From Leptasterias polaris (taxonomy: Eukaryota > Echinodermata > Asteroidea > Forcipulatida > Asteriidae): a stretch of 64,000 nt of DNA. Positions 1 through 10,015 of this stretch are shown piece by piece (position 1 is the first letter of the stretch; each line of letters begins with the position of its first letter). A program made the translations under genes and the position numbers. The stretch is from NCBI GenBank assembly GCA_037783415.1, contig JAZGTN010000189.1, positions 372,001 to 436,000 of the forward strand. Direction: 5' to 3'. The notes under the pieces were generated by a model that had not been told where the DNA came from, did not search any database, and saw nothing but the letters and a program-made list of their open reading frames with translations.

Positions 1-863
1 GTGACACATTTATATGTGTTGTGTATGACATCATGACGTCATCAGATGTTGAAATTTAAATTAAATTATTTTGAAACGTTTTCAAACATTTCTTCACGCA
101 TTTAACTGAGCTCAATTTTTTGTTCATTAAATTATCTGTGCCATTTAAATGTCATCAAAAAATATGGCTATGTTTGAAAAATGAGCATTTGATGTCAAGC
201 GGCCATTGTTGTCTCGGACTCATGCTAATAACATGCATTGTGAATACCAGGCAATCAGCTTGTACTGGTGGACATGGCAGAATGAACTCCAATGTTGCAG
301 TCTTGATCTCATAGACCACCACACTCCCACACTGGGATTGATTGATGATATGCAGCTCACCTGAGGGACATCTGGCTGCATCCACCACACACACAACAGA
401 ATATGGCAACGCATGGCAAATTTTTTGTCACATCTTAATTATCAAATATTGGCATCCTGTATGTCTAGGTTTTGCACCATTTACATGATTTTTTTGTGAC
501 AAATTTTAGATTGATACATATATACAGTGTATGCCCTACACAGCAACATTTAGTAGAATGCATCAACATTTAATAAAGGGAAAAAACAAACAGACAAAAA
601 CAGAGAATAAATAACCTTCAGTTGGTTGGTGGAGAGCAACACAAAAATGTTGTTTGTTGTGGGGGAGGGGGTTCGCCCAATCTGTGATAACGGGACCCAC
701 CTAACAATGTGTATTCCAACAGTAAAAACTTAGATTCACTATGAAAGTGAACAGAACTTGCCACTCTGAATAAACTAATCAAGTCAATTACTGGTTAAAC
801 TTATACAAATCAATCTTGTTCCAACTTTTCATTGCATTTAAAAATAGTTTGTCAACTGTATCT
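1..863. other. PAXBP1 intron 4 (partial), no recognised gene
   Basis: This stretch lies downstream of PAXBP1 exon 4 on the minus strand, so it is read as the beginning of the next intron. It is AT-rich. The left edge carries a TGACGTCATCAGATGTT word that recurs in similar form near 31400 (TGACGTCATCAGGTGTT), suggesting the end of a dispersed repeat. No sequence resembling the next expected PAXBP1 exon, an acidic segment followed by a charged Glu/Arg-rich helix, was found on the minus strand. Confidence 0.5.
155..409 (-). other. Unassigned 84-codon open frame, faintly beta-propeller-like
   Basis: An uninterrupted minus-strand frame. Its middle part alternates small, hydrophobic and Ser/Gly residues (SGELHIINQ, GSVVVYEI) and then has a CPPVQADCLVFT stretch, which vaguely recalls WD40 or other beta-propeller blades. 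A possible splice donor (CAG then GTGAGC) occurs inside it. There is no supporting second blade and no family is recognised. It sits in a PAXBP1 intron next to repeat sequence, so a decayed mobile-element or retrocopy fragment, or chance, are all possible. Confidence 0.15.
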
Positions 864-869
864 ACATGT

Positions 870-1945
870 CAGAGCTGCCAACATTGGTTTTTGAAAATCA
901 GGAAGATTTTTTTTTAAAGTCAGAAAGACTCGATCTCAGCGCGCGTCACGACGATTTTTGCTGAAATAAAAACCAATATTCATGTACAGACAGATATACT
1001 TTTGAAATATTACCAACAAATATTGCTGTTTATGTTTTAAATGCTTTGCACATGTTTCTAGTTTTGAAGCACTGACCTATCTTCTTATTCCTATGACTAT
1101 CCTATTGTTGCCTAAATAGAGGACCAGCATGGTCAGACGATGCTAAGTTTAAGTTATGTTCGATAAGAAAACATGTGAACAAAGTTTCCGCCTTTATTAT
1201 GCTGTCATCTGTGCCCGATTTTCTAAAAAATCTGTAATTCCTGGCGTGCTGGATCGTCACCGTGCTGTTGTACTGTTCACGCAATGTTTGTCGGATCGGA
1301 ATCTATGTGTGTCGCAAAATGTCATTTCGTCCGCCATATTTCACTGAAACATCTGAAATACACGTGGTACAGAACGCTTGATTTTCATCGTAAGTTGATT
1401 TTTTAATACATGGCCATTCTTTGTGGTCATCGTCTCTGTATTTTTGCGCATATTTGATTTTTTCCAGCGACTTACCGGTTGCTCTGCAGGGCGGCGCCAT
1501 TTTGCTTTATATTTCCAACCTCGTTCCCAGTAGTGTACGATCTTGCAGCGTCATTTGCTCGATCGTGGGCAGCGCGTCGTAGCGATACCACTAGTAAACA
1601 CTGTAAGCATTTCTTCCAGGGGTTAGTGAAGAGAGGTATCGATATAGCTAGCGTGCTGCCCATGGTAGCGAGGCTGATCAGTGCGACACATAGCACATGT
1701 ATGGATGCGCAGAAGACGAAACTGCGGTTAGAACAACTTTTTCTGCGCATCTATGGCAATTAAATATGCACATGCGCAACCATTATAAACACACACGGGA
1801 CAGAGGGCTAGGAAATTCGTAAATTTTATTATTTTTTCCATCAGTAGGTTGGGGATCCGGGAGATTTTGACTGCTTGCGGGATGTCGGAAGATTGCCGTC
1901 AAATACGGGAGTCTTCCGCAAAATCCGGAAGAGTTGGCAGCTCTG
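870..1945. mobile_element. TIR DNA element A (hAT-like ends), 1.08 kb
   Basis: The left end reads CAGAGCTGCCAAC and the right end GTTGGCAGCTCTG, a perfect inverted match. Both ends abut the hexamer ACATGT (864-869 and 1946-1951). The inverse complement of the right end continues with TCTTCCGGATTTT, a word shared with the left end of element B at 29361, so the two are probably related. CAG...CTG termini resemble hAT elements, but the apparent 6-bp duplication differs from the usual 8 bp. Open frames inside (about 1156-1347 plus; 1472-1763 both strands) show no transposase motif, so this looks non-autonomous. Confidence 0.65.
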
Positions 1946-2138
1946 ACATGTACTTACAAAAGAGGCACTGTAGGATGGGCAACCATGTACAAAAAATGCT
2001 AAAATACGTAAAAAGTCTTTTTACCAACTTATCTTTGATAACATCTTATTGCAGAAATTGTTATAAATACATGTAGAGGGAAGAACTGCTGCTAAATAAC
2101 TGCATATTAAAATTGACAAAACAAATGGCACTGCATAC

Positions 2139-2405
2139 CTTCATCAATTGCTTGCTGCATACGTTGTCTACTTGTTGACTGCTTGACAGTAAAACTCATC
2201 CTGCCTTCACCATCACTACCACTACAGTCATTATCATCATCACGTATCAATCGAGATTCCTCAAGTCGACCCGATGCTTTATTTCCAGTATTGTTATAAC
2301 GTTGAGTATCATCCAAAGGGATGTAGTCGCCACCTGTTCCAAGTTCTCTGGCCTTTTGCCTCCTTTTACGAGCAGCAAAAATATATGCTGCATCTGGAAT
2401 CATTC
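2139..2405 (-). CDS. PAXBP1: PAXBP1 exon 4 (IPDAA box and acidic region)
   Basis: The minus-strand exon is bounded by TTTGCAG before 2405 and AAG|GTATGC after 2139. It enters in phase 1 (Gly codon split with exon 3) and leaves after one base of a codon. It encodes the most diagnostic stretch of the gene, IPDAAYIFAARKRRQKAREL (roughly residues 187-206), closely matching the conserved IPDAA-AARK-RQ-ARELG block of animal PAXBP1/GCFC1. After it comes an acidic segment (RDDDNDCSGSDGEGR) and then FTVKQSTSRQRMQQAIDE, matching the family's FSVKEKSQRQKI segment. PAXBP1 is a nuclear protein linked to Pax3/7 and H3K4 methylation and, through GCFC homology, to spliceosome factors. The C-terminal GCFC domain is outside the window. 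Confidence 0.9.
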
Positions 2406-2995
2406 CTGCAAATATAGAGTGTCCAATTTGATTGGAAACAAAAAATGATAACAAAAATTAGAAAATAACGACAAATAACAAGAAAACTTCTATAGGCCTA
2501 CACAAACAATTTTAAGTACATGTATGTCCACTTTCCAAAACACCCTCCTGAATCTTAAACTCATTAGTCCCCAATTTTCATTAAAAAAATAATTTTAAAA
2601 AGTAAATAAATAAACTTGCCTAATTTTCCCGAACGTAAACAGCCCCCCAAAGTTAGATAATCATACAGGGGTTTGACATGCACTGTGTATACACTATTGA
2701 ACTGCACACACTAATTCTTTAACATGTTTAATGTAGACAAACAGTACAGTGAATGTGCATATTTACAAAACAAATTTTATTCCCTTTCAAAATATCTCAT
2801 CATGCATTAATTAGTACACGTAGGCCTACATGTATGCCTGGTCCAGGCAGAGCTGCATCAAGCCTCATGATAGCAAAGCAATAAATATGGATATCAATGT
2901 ACATGTTCAGTACATTGTACACGTACATCTATGTACTATACATGTAGGTTCAATAATTCACACTACACCATGTACACATGGCACTGCCTTCTTAC
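2406..2995. other. PAXBP1 intron 3
   Basis: About 590 bases between exons 4 and 3. AT-rich with several TACATGT words near 2830-2945. No gene, RNA or intact repeat recognised. Confidence 0.6.
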
Positions 2996-3145
2996 CAGGC
3001 ACAATGACAGGCACTTCTTCCTTTATTTCTTTTCTGTCTTCTTCTTCCAAAGCAGCAACCTCTGCATCTTTCCCACTCAGGATCCTTTCCACATTGCCTG
3101 TTTGCTTTACATGTACATGTAATCCTGGGTTGCTTGCATTGTTGC
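2996..3145 (-). CDS. PAXBP1: PAXBP1 exon 3
   Basis: This 150-base minus-strand exon has acceptor TTTTATTTTAG and donor GCCTG|GTAAGA and is phase 1 at both ends. It joins exon 2 through a split Gly codon and exon 4 through another. It encodes a low-conservation charged linker (GKDAEVAALEEEDRKEIKEE) that takes the place of the acidic segment preceding IPDAA in vertebrate PAXBP1. The assignment rests on phase, spacing, strand and coding character between two well-conserved exons. It contains a full ACATGTACATGT motif (3109-3120), read as part of LHVHV. Confidence 0.8.
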
Positions 3146-3248
3146 CTAAAATAAAACATAAAAGGCATGTCAAAAGAGATAAATCATGAAACTGGCTGTT
3201 GACAAAAATACAAAACAATATAATACAAAGAAGCCGAGTAAAAATTGG

Positions 3249-3445
3249 TTGTCCAAAATTTGGGCAACATGTCCTGAATTTGGGCAAAATGTCCTGCATT
3301 TGGGCAAAATGTCCTGCATTTGGGCAACATGTCCTGCATTTGGGTAAAATGTCCTGCATTTGGGCAAAATGTCCTTATTTTGGTAACATGTCCTGCATTA
3401 TGGCAACATATCCTGAATTTGGGCAACATGTATCCTAAATTTGGG
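3249..3445. repeat. 20-bp minisatellite, array 1
   Basis: About ten tandem units of roughly 20 bp with consensus TTTGGGCAACATGTCCTGAA, variable at a few positions. Both strands stay open through the array because 20-bp units cycle through the reading frames, giving repetitive PNAGH/PNSGH-type translations. These should not be taken as protein. The array lies in PAXBP1 intron 2, just upstream (in gene sense) of exon 3. Confidence 0.9.
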
Positions 3446-3589
3446 CAAAAAGTCGTAGCTGTCAATCTTTACATACCTTCAAATGCCTTCTTAAAACATT
3501 CCTGTTTAACTCAACTTATAATTAGATTGCTGGTTTTGTTTCAAGTATACATACATGTACATGGGTATTAATTATTTGTAGAGTTCTGG

Positions 3590-3677
3590 ACAGTTTCTTT
3601 TCTTAAAGCGCCTCGGAATATGTTTACATAGATAGATGGCGCTTTACAAATGCTTGTATTATTATTATTATTATTAA
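3590..3677 (+). repeat. LINE 3'-tail-like fragment between minisatellite arrays
   Basis: The segment contains GGCGCTTTACAAATGC followed by (ATT)n. The same type of ending, GGCGCTTTACAAATGT plus ATTT repeats, terminates the CR1/L2-like element at 12483, and a related GCGCTATATAAGAAT ending is at 46850-46889. It is therefore probably a 3'-truncated LINE tail, or a SINE sharing that tail, inserted into the minisatellite. Confidence 0.55.
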
Positions 3678-4045
3678 CATGTCCCACATTTGGGTAAAAT
3701 GTCCTGCATTTGGGCAAAATGTCCTGAATTTTGGCAACATGTTCTGAATATTGGCAACGACTGCATTGGGCAACATAATCCTGAATATTGGCAATGATGT
3801 CTCGCATTTGGGCAATGTCCTGAATTTGGGCAACATGTCCTGAATTTGGGAAACATGTCCTGAGTTTGGCAACATGACAAAAATTTGGGCAACATGTCCT
3901 GAATTTGAGAAAACATGTCCTGAGTTTGGCAACATGACCAGAATTTGGGCAACATGTCCTAATTTGGGCAACATGTCCTGAATTTGGGCAACATGTCCTG
4001 AATTTGGGCAAAATGACCTCAATTAATTGTGGCAACATGACCAGA
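3678..4045. repeat. 20-bp minisatellite, array 2
   Basis: Continuation of the same 20-bp unit as the array at 3249-3445, with about eighteen degenerate copies and several variant units (for example TTTGGCAACATGAC). The two arrays share orientation and consensus and are separated by a 230-bp non-array segment that ends in a LINE-like tail, so one original array may have been split by an insertion. Confidence 0.88.
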
Positions 4046-4534
4046 ATTTCGATCATTGCCAGGCATACATGTACATACATGTAGGCGCATTTGATGTTTA
4101 AAAAAACCTGAAAAGATCAGAAATTTCAATAAGGTTTTTTCTCAACTCATTTACATGTATTTCGTTGATTTTCTAAAACCATACATGTAGCTTTACAGTT
4201 TTTCTTTTTACACAACGAGCGCGCGCACATAAACTTTTTCCCTACATGTACGTTTCCCAATAAATTGGCTGTTAGTCTTTTATCTCGCTTTGTTTGAATA
4301 CTAGAATACATGCAAGAATCATTGAACGCTAGAGGGCGCTTTCTTAATAATGCTTTCACGTTATACGTACGCCCTCTGTTGGCGAAATTCATGATAACAT
4401 CGAAAATCTCTTTTCGGTGTAGGTTTTATTTTAGGAAAAATGTTACATTTAGAATTACCCTGGACGAAATAAAGGAACTACATTTGTATTTTGCAGTATA
4501 AATGTAAGATTTCACATTGTAATCATCACAATGA

Positions 4535-4625
4535 ACTCAATCAAAATCAGATAAGGCGCATCGGAAGATAAGACGCAGTGACTTTTTTTTACCCTCGAAA
4601 GTCAGATAAGACGCGTCATTTATTT
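4535..4625. repeat. ATAAGGCGC / ATAAGACGC repeat remnant
   Basis: The region contains ATAAGGCGCATCGGAAGATA, AGATAAGACGCAGTG and CAGATAAGACGCG within 80 bases. It resembles the end structure of dispersed elements in which a 'TTATAARYCGC' word is repeated; a possibly related region is at 41620-41720 (TATAAACCGC repeated four times). It is probably the end of a MITE next to, or used by, the SINE. Confidence 0.4.
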
Positions 4626-4639
4626 AATTCCTTAAACCA

Positions 4640-4885
4640 TCTCAGCTCCCTGTGCTGCAATGCGCTACTAAGCTACATGTAAATCAATCACAAGAACCAT
4701 CTCTGCCCTCACAGGTACCCATTTTACCCCTGGGTGGAGAGAAGCAATTATAGTTACATGTACATGTAAGTGTCTTGCTCAGGGACACAAGTGTCACGAC
4801 TGGGACTCGAACCCACACTCTGCTGAACAGAAACACCAGAGCTTGAGTTCGGTGCTCTTAACCGCTCGGCCATAACACGCCACAT
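4640..4885 (-). mobile_element. tRNA-Leu(CAA)-derived SINE
   Basis: Read on the minus strand, the head (about 4885 down to 4797) has a tRNA-like Pol III promoter: box A TGGCCGAGCGG (complement of 4862-4872) and box B GGGTTCGAGTCCC (complement of 4802-4814). Between them are an anticodon-arm-like GAACTCAAGCTC, with CAA where the tRNA-Leu(CAA) anticodon would be, and a variable-arm-sized spacer. The acceptor-stem ends do not pair convincingly, so this is not a functional tRNA gene. The body continues with CTGAGCAAGACACTT and an AAATGGGTACCTGTGAGG segment, words common in invertebrate SINE central regions. It lies in PAXBP1 intron 2. Confidence 0.75.
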
Positions 4886-5439
4886 TAGATTGAATTGTCC
4901 AAAAACCTTAATTAAAAACATTGCCAGTGTGGCACAGTTTCCTTTTATCTACCAATCATGCCAATTAGGCCCCCCCCCCAAAAAAAAGGGAAGGAAGAGG
5001 GCCTTTTTTTCAAAAATGGTCGCCCAACTTATTTTTCAAGACAACCGGCCGGGCTATTTTTCAAGATGGTTGCCAGCTTTGTTCAGAGTACTTTTTGCGT
5101 GTGCTAAAGTCTAACAATACGATCTTATTTATTTTAAAATTTTATTTTCTCGTCAGAGATCGTTAAAATTTATCCTTTTTTTGTTTGTTAAAAAAAGAAA
5201 AAAGAAAAAAGGAGGCAGCCTCTAAAAAGGAAGCGGGCGAGGACGCTAAACATATGGTTTTTGGGGGCCTTCTACCGACGAAGGAGACATGATCTGCCAC
5301 ATCAAATTTAAGGGCATGGTATTCAGAAAAGGTAGCGAGTCTTTATTCATGCTTATTCCTTTTCAATCCGGGTGTTTAATTTATGCTTCTACATGTTTCA
5401 AATGATACTCTGAGCGTACGAGGTGGCATGCGGGATGTA

Positions 5440-5558
5440 CGTACGAGTTGGTTCTCATGTACATGTACAGTGTACTTGGTGTGCGCTCGAGTTGGTTTGT
5501 GTACGAGTTGGTGTGCGTTCGAGTTGGTTCGTGTACGAGTTGGTGTGTGTTCGAGTCA
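5440..5558. repeat. Short tandem repeat, CGAGTTGGTTYGTGTA unit
   Basis: About seven degenerate units of 14-16 bp built from GAGTTGGT plus GTGTAC/GTGCGTTC. It is flanked on the left by ACATGTACAGTG. The plus strand is open through it (residue pattern CARVGLCTSW...), which is a by-product of the repeat. Confidence 0.8.
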
Positions 5559-6481
5559 TTTCGTGTAATACATGTAGTTGCAAAATGCTAAATATCAAAA
5601 TTAAAAAAATTAAAATACTTAGAAGTCTCATAGCTTTTTTGACTCTAGAACTGTTATTCTCTGGTCAATTTTATATTGGGAGTTCCCGGAGGCCCGTTGA
5701 GTTATTCTCCCTCCAAATAAAAACACCCCTACATGTACACCTGTGTAAAATTCCAAACGTCCAAGCAGTCTTAAAGAATTGTCCCTAGACCTCTCGGCAA
5801 AATATTCTTGTGGCCAATATTTTAAACATATTTGTGAGCCAAATAAAGAGGGTACTGTGTAAGAATGTTGCCCAATTGTGACCTGGGGTTGTTGACTTCT
5901 TACTCAAGAGGTATTTTGGATGACATACACTGTAGGCCCTGAAAAAATATTTCGAATATTTTCTGCTCCGTTTAAAAAAATTCCTGGTAACAAAAAAAAA
6001 CTTATTGCCAACTTCGAATGTGTTTATTCACCACCAAAATCATTGCTATAACTTGCATGTATTGTTTCACTCCATGAATGAACTTTGCAAGTGAGCAACA
6101 GCGAAATCATTCTTACATGTACGTTGGACTTGGTAAACAACTTTCTGTGTGCACTCATCCATGAACACGTTCCTCCTTGGTAGGCATCGTGTTGTGTTTC
6201 GTGTGGGCTTAGGAAGCGATATCAGATTATTATAATCCTTTTTAATCCCCCATCCTGTCTTAATCCACACTACATTATACATGATGCAACGATCTTCTTG
6301 TTTTGTGTGTGCTTATATTCTGGGAGGGACTGTAGCTTCAGCTAGCACAGGGGTTTCCTTTAACTTTTTTTTCATTCACCAGCCAGACGAGTCAACAACA
6401 TTTTTGGATCGCCCTCAAGTTTTTTCACTAGCCCACTTGTAATAATGCACAATTTTCGAAGCGTAAAGAAACAAACAAACA

Positions 6482-6575
6482 GAAGTTCGCAAACTTGCGT
6501 TTTTAGACGATCACATTCCCTAATTTCTGCCCTTAGTAATACTTTTTTTATCAACAACCATTTTCATGGATTCTT
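6482..6575 (+). repeat. Dispersed repeat end, related to 41760-41850
   Basis: GAAGTTCGCAAACTTGCGTTT ... TTTTTATCAACAACCATTTTCA is closely matched at 41760-41850 (GAAGTTCGCAAAACTGCGTTT ... TTTCCATCAACAACCATTTTCA). Two separated copies in the same order show a dispersed element of unknown class. The surrounding 6310-7080 region ends with TTCGAACCCTGA, a hAT-like terminus, but I could not find its matching left end. Confidence 0.5.
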
Positions 6576-7445
6576 GATTCGATGATTGGTACATGTAGTC
6601 ATGGAACTTCTTTTGCAATGAAATCTTTATGATTTTAAACAATCGGTCGAAGCGCACATTGGGAACAAATTGTGCAGCGAGAGCAATGTGGTTATGAGTA
6701 CGAGGTTATAACTTTGCATGAAATATTAAAGGAACGAGGTTGAGAATAGACTCCACCGCGTGTCTTCCAACCCAGGAAATTTGAGTTGTGTGTTCTATGT
6801 GCATACATGTTCTTTAACATTTGTATACTGGAAAAGAAGCGATTGCAATCGCGATCGCGGCCACATTAAATCTAACAAATATCAAGAATTGTCAAACCAT
6901 TTTTTTTACGAACTTAAAAATAATCTCTCTTTGGGATTTTACCACCATACCCCTCATTTATTGTGAAAAGGAACAATTTTTTGACTCGCCCGGCGGGCTA
7001 GTAAAGGAAGAGTTTTGACTCGCCCGCCGCTGTTTTCACTTGCATTTGGCGACCGGGCGACCGCTAAGTTCGAACCCTGATATGTCGCAGTGCCATTTCA
7101 TTAAAACATGAAACGGCAAACTGCTACTCGCATCTCCACCATCTTCCTTTCAATAGACACTACTTCTCGTAATTTTGTAGCACTTGGAAACTCATACCTT
7201 GTGTGTACAAACTGTGAATTAGAGTGAATGTAATTGTGCATTCAAGTTAATTCTGAAAATAAGTGCCAGGAAGAAAGGGGGGAGGCAAGTTGCTACATTT
7301 TCAAAAGTGAGGGGGCAAGGGCCCCTCGCCCACCTCCCACACCACCCCTGGCTCTGCCGCTGCTGTTCCTTATTCTGCACACCTGCATAAAACATTATCA
7401 AGCAGATTAAATACCATAATGCACTTATTTAAAAGCAAAATGTAC

Positions 7446-7598
7446 CTGTAGCCTGTGTGTCCATAGTATGCTTATCTGTGATGTCCTGGTCAATTAGAGC
7501 AACCTCCCCTCGCTGTCTTTCTTTCCTTGCTCTTTCCCGCAGTTTCTTAGCAACCTTTTTACTGTGACTAGATTTCTTGACTTGAAACACCTCTCCCT
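7446..7598 (-). CDS. PAXBP1: PAXBP1 exon 2 (VFQVKKSSHSKK box)
   Basis: This 153-base minus-strand exon has an acceptor ending TTAACAG and donor ACAG|GTACA. It enters after one base and leaves after one base of a codon, matching exons 1 and 3. It encodes GEVFQVKKSSHSKKVAKKL followed by a basic helix RERARKERQRG and a less conserved tail. The start corresponds to the conserved EEVFKVKKSSYSKKIVKLLKK block of vertebrate PAXBP1. It is separated from exon 1 by a 10.2-kb intron filled with mobile elements. The acceptor could alternatively lie two bases further in; phase favours the position given. Confidence 0.88.
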
Positions 7599-8036
7599 CT
7601 GTTAAGTATTTTCAAAACAAGAAAGAGAAAAACAGCATTCATAAAGTGTGTACTTTTGGAAAATCTTACAGTACATTGTGTGAGGTTATAATTAATAGTG
7701 AAAACAATTTTTTAATTATACATTATGAAACAAATTGATAGTGAGAAAATACGTGAACATTATTTCAGCATTATTTTCCATACCATATACATGTACATGT
7801 ACATGTAGTATGATCATTGGATCCCTAAAAAAAGTTGAGTTTCTGATAACTTGCTCCATAATCGGATGGGTTGGTAATTAGATACATGTAGGTTAGTTTT
7901 TTTATGTAGTTTTTTGTTTACACGCATTAAGATACAGTATGCAAACATATTATCATACCTTATTCTTTCAATGAAAACAAACTGTGTTAGTTATAAGGAT
8001 GTACCGGTACACATTTTTAAATAAATGATTTCAAGA

Positions 8037-8056
8037 GCCCCCCCCCCCCCCCCCCT
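8037..8056. repeat. Poly-C tract
   Basis: A homopolymer run of about 18 C. Similar C runs, some with adjoining A runs, occur near 4970, 20312, 28090, 48740 and 52025. Confidence 0.9.
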
Positions 8057-8349
8057 TGAAAAATAAACAAGTCTTGTATCAAAATATTCGACAGTGCGCC
8101 GTGTAGTGCTTCCGTACCAATGTCGAGTTTACTTGACACAAAAAGCAGCTGCGTTTGAGAGCCTGTAATTATTTTGTTTGGCGCCCTCTGCTGTTGACCT
8201 TTATATAGACGGGTAGCTTGTTTATCGAGCTTCACAATGGTGTGTATTGTATAGGGGGTCGCCATTACGATATTCCGAGAAAAATTACATTGCATGCAGC
8301 AGTACTTCCAGATTTCACGCTTCCGTTTTCCCGACAAAAAATCACCATC

Positions 8350-8598
8350 ATGGCTGTTCGTGACCTGGAGGTTTTGGTTGAAATATTTGTCGTAAGTGAC
8401 TCCGAATTGGACTCGGAAATATCTGAAGAAGAACCTAGTGAAGATTCAGATGAAACTCGTGATGTTTCGTCGCCAGGCACGTTCAATTATGACAACTATC
8501 CTGACGATATACCGGTAGCTGGACCGAGCACAGCACCCGTTCAACGCCGTGGGCTTGGGCGTGGACCCGGCGTGCCTCGACCCATTCGTGCCGATTGA
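8350..8598 (+). pseudogene. piggyBac-like transposase N-terminus (truncated)
   Basis: A plus-strand frame beginning at ATGGCTGTTCGT (8350) encodes 82 residues with an acidic Ser/Glu/Asp cluster (SDSELDSEISEEEPSEDSD), as in the N-terminal region of many piggyBac-derived transposases, then a Pro/Gly/Arg-rich end and a stop. No DDE_Tnp_1_7 catalytic domain follows. About 230 bp downstream, GCGGTATTGAAAGGGTTAA ends at 8830 in the inverse complement of a TTAA-CCC piggyBac-type terminus. I read this as an internally deleted element. The left terminus was not found. The family call is inference from composition plus the TTAA end. Confidence 0.4.
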
Positions 8599-8830
8599 GG
8601 TGACAAAGGACATAAAGATAATGTATACAAATTTGACATCATATAAAAGGTCATTTCATAAGCTACAAATTGTATGCATAAAGTTTTTCCACAAAAATAT
8701 GTCTTCACACAGAAAATCAAGATTGAAAAAATGTGAACACTGCACGTTGCTTTTTTGTGTGTGTGTGTGTGAAAAAATGCGGTACACAGCAGTGTGACCC
8801 CTATAAAAAATGCGGTATTGAAAGGGTTAA
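8599..8830. mobile_element. piggyBac-like right end (TTAA terminus)
   Basis: The segment ends CGGTATTGAAAGGG followed by TTAA at 8827-8830. Read inward on the other strand this is CCCTTTCAATACCGCATTTT, fitting the CCC-start of piggyBac terminal repeats. It also holds a short (GT)n run at 8757-8770. Confidence 0.4.
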
Positions 8831-9361
8831 TTGACCATGACCGACCATGTACGTACAGTATGTAGGTTGTTTGAATTCTGTGCTTCAACTTGTCAGTTTG
8901 TACTTTGCATTCACAAGGACTATGAATATGATCAATCTTGGATGCGACACCTATACATCTACATTGTAAGCTGCCATTTTAAGTCTGAGATGCTTATTTT
9001 TTGCATCATCGGCTGAGCTTAACGCTAAGGCTAATCCAGAAGAGGTTGCTATTAAGCCTGGGCAACCAGTACTAAGACTAGTTTTGGGACTATTGATTGT
9101 CTACATGTACATGTAGTTGTGACTGCCGCCTTTCAACTACGTACCCAGTTAACCGAGCTACAATGTATCACAAATAAAAGTAGCATTTGTTAAGTGGTTT
9201 GAAAATATAAAACGCGGGTCGTCACACCTATTCTGTACGAATGCAACAAAATTAAGTTTACTTATTTTGACATGGATTTTGAAGACGATATGAAAGAAAT
9301 TTAAATAAAAATTTATAAAAAAGGTTTCGATACAGCAATGGTGAAGTAATGTGCAGTATAA

Positions 9362-9440
9362 GGCCAAAAAAAACAGTGTTCTGTTTCCGGTTACCGACCA
9401 ACCCTAACTTAACGCCGCGACCCCAAACTTTTTATTCGGC
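9362..9440. repeat. Dispersed repeat, second copy at 58993-59083
   Basis: Shared words in the same order are CAAAAAAAACAGT, TGTTTCCGGT, CTTAACT or TAACTTTACGGC, GCGACCC and TTTTTATTCGGCT. The two copies lie in introns of different genes. Class unknown. Confidence 0.55.
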
Positions 9441-9483
9441 TTGAAATACAACAAATAACAATACAACAGCGCGCACGTGTGTA

Positions 9484-9540
9484 AACAACAGTGCGCAATC
9501 TGAAGATTGCGCAATCTGAAGATTGCGCAAACAGTCGCTC
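9484..9540. repeat. Short tandem duplication GCGCAATCTGAAGATT
   Basis: GCGCAATCTGAAGATT is present twice in direct succession and followed by a partial third copy (GCGCAAACAG). Each unit is nearly self-complementary (CAATCT-GAAGATTG). Confidence 0.85.
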
Positions 9541-10015
9541 GATACGCAAATGGAGCTGCCGATTCTGCATAGCACAAACTGCAGATCGCGCAAGAGTTTG
9601 TCCAATTCATTCCCCTACTTATGTAGCACTTTCTTAAAGTCATTATTTAGTGAGAACCTCACAACGAGAAAACAAATTAGGTGTCAAATGAAAGGTAACA
9701 GTCTATATTTTCAAGATTTATACTCAGAATAATGATTTTGATACATTTTGGTACCCCAAAAATAAGATTTATAAATACTAACCTAAAACTATTATGAACT
9801 AAAATGCATTATAAAATATGGGTACAATTTCCATAAACCGTCATATCAAAGTATAGGTCCTGAAAAAATTAGTGACAATATTTTTTCAGATATTGCGTAC
9901 TTAGTTACGCTTCAGTGACTTGACATATTTTGGTTTAGTAGAAAGTCCTTCCGTTACCGAACAACTAGGATAAATGCAATGAATCTTTTTTTTTTATGCA
10001 AGTTTTAATAGGGCT

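Noticed and set aside
1472..1763. Overlapping frames on both strands inside element A.
   Set aside because: They overlap antisense to each other, have no domain, and neither shows transposase motifs.
3184..4080. Repetitive protein frames (PNSGH / PKCRT units) on both strands.
   Set aside because: They are translations of a 20-bp minisatellite in all frames, not a repeat protein.
4797..4885. Functional tRNA-Leu gene.
   Set aside because: Both Pol III boxes are present, but the acceptor stem does not pair and the sequence runs directly into a SINE body.
6310..7080. Complete hAT-like element ending TTCGAACCCTGA.
   Set aside because: No matching left terminus or target duplication could be located.
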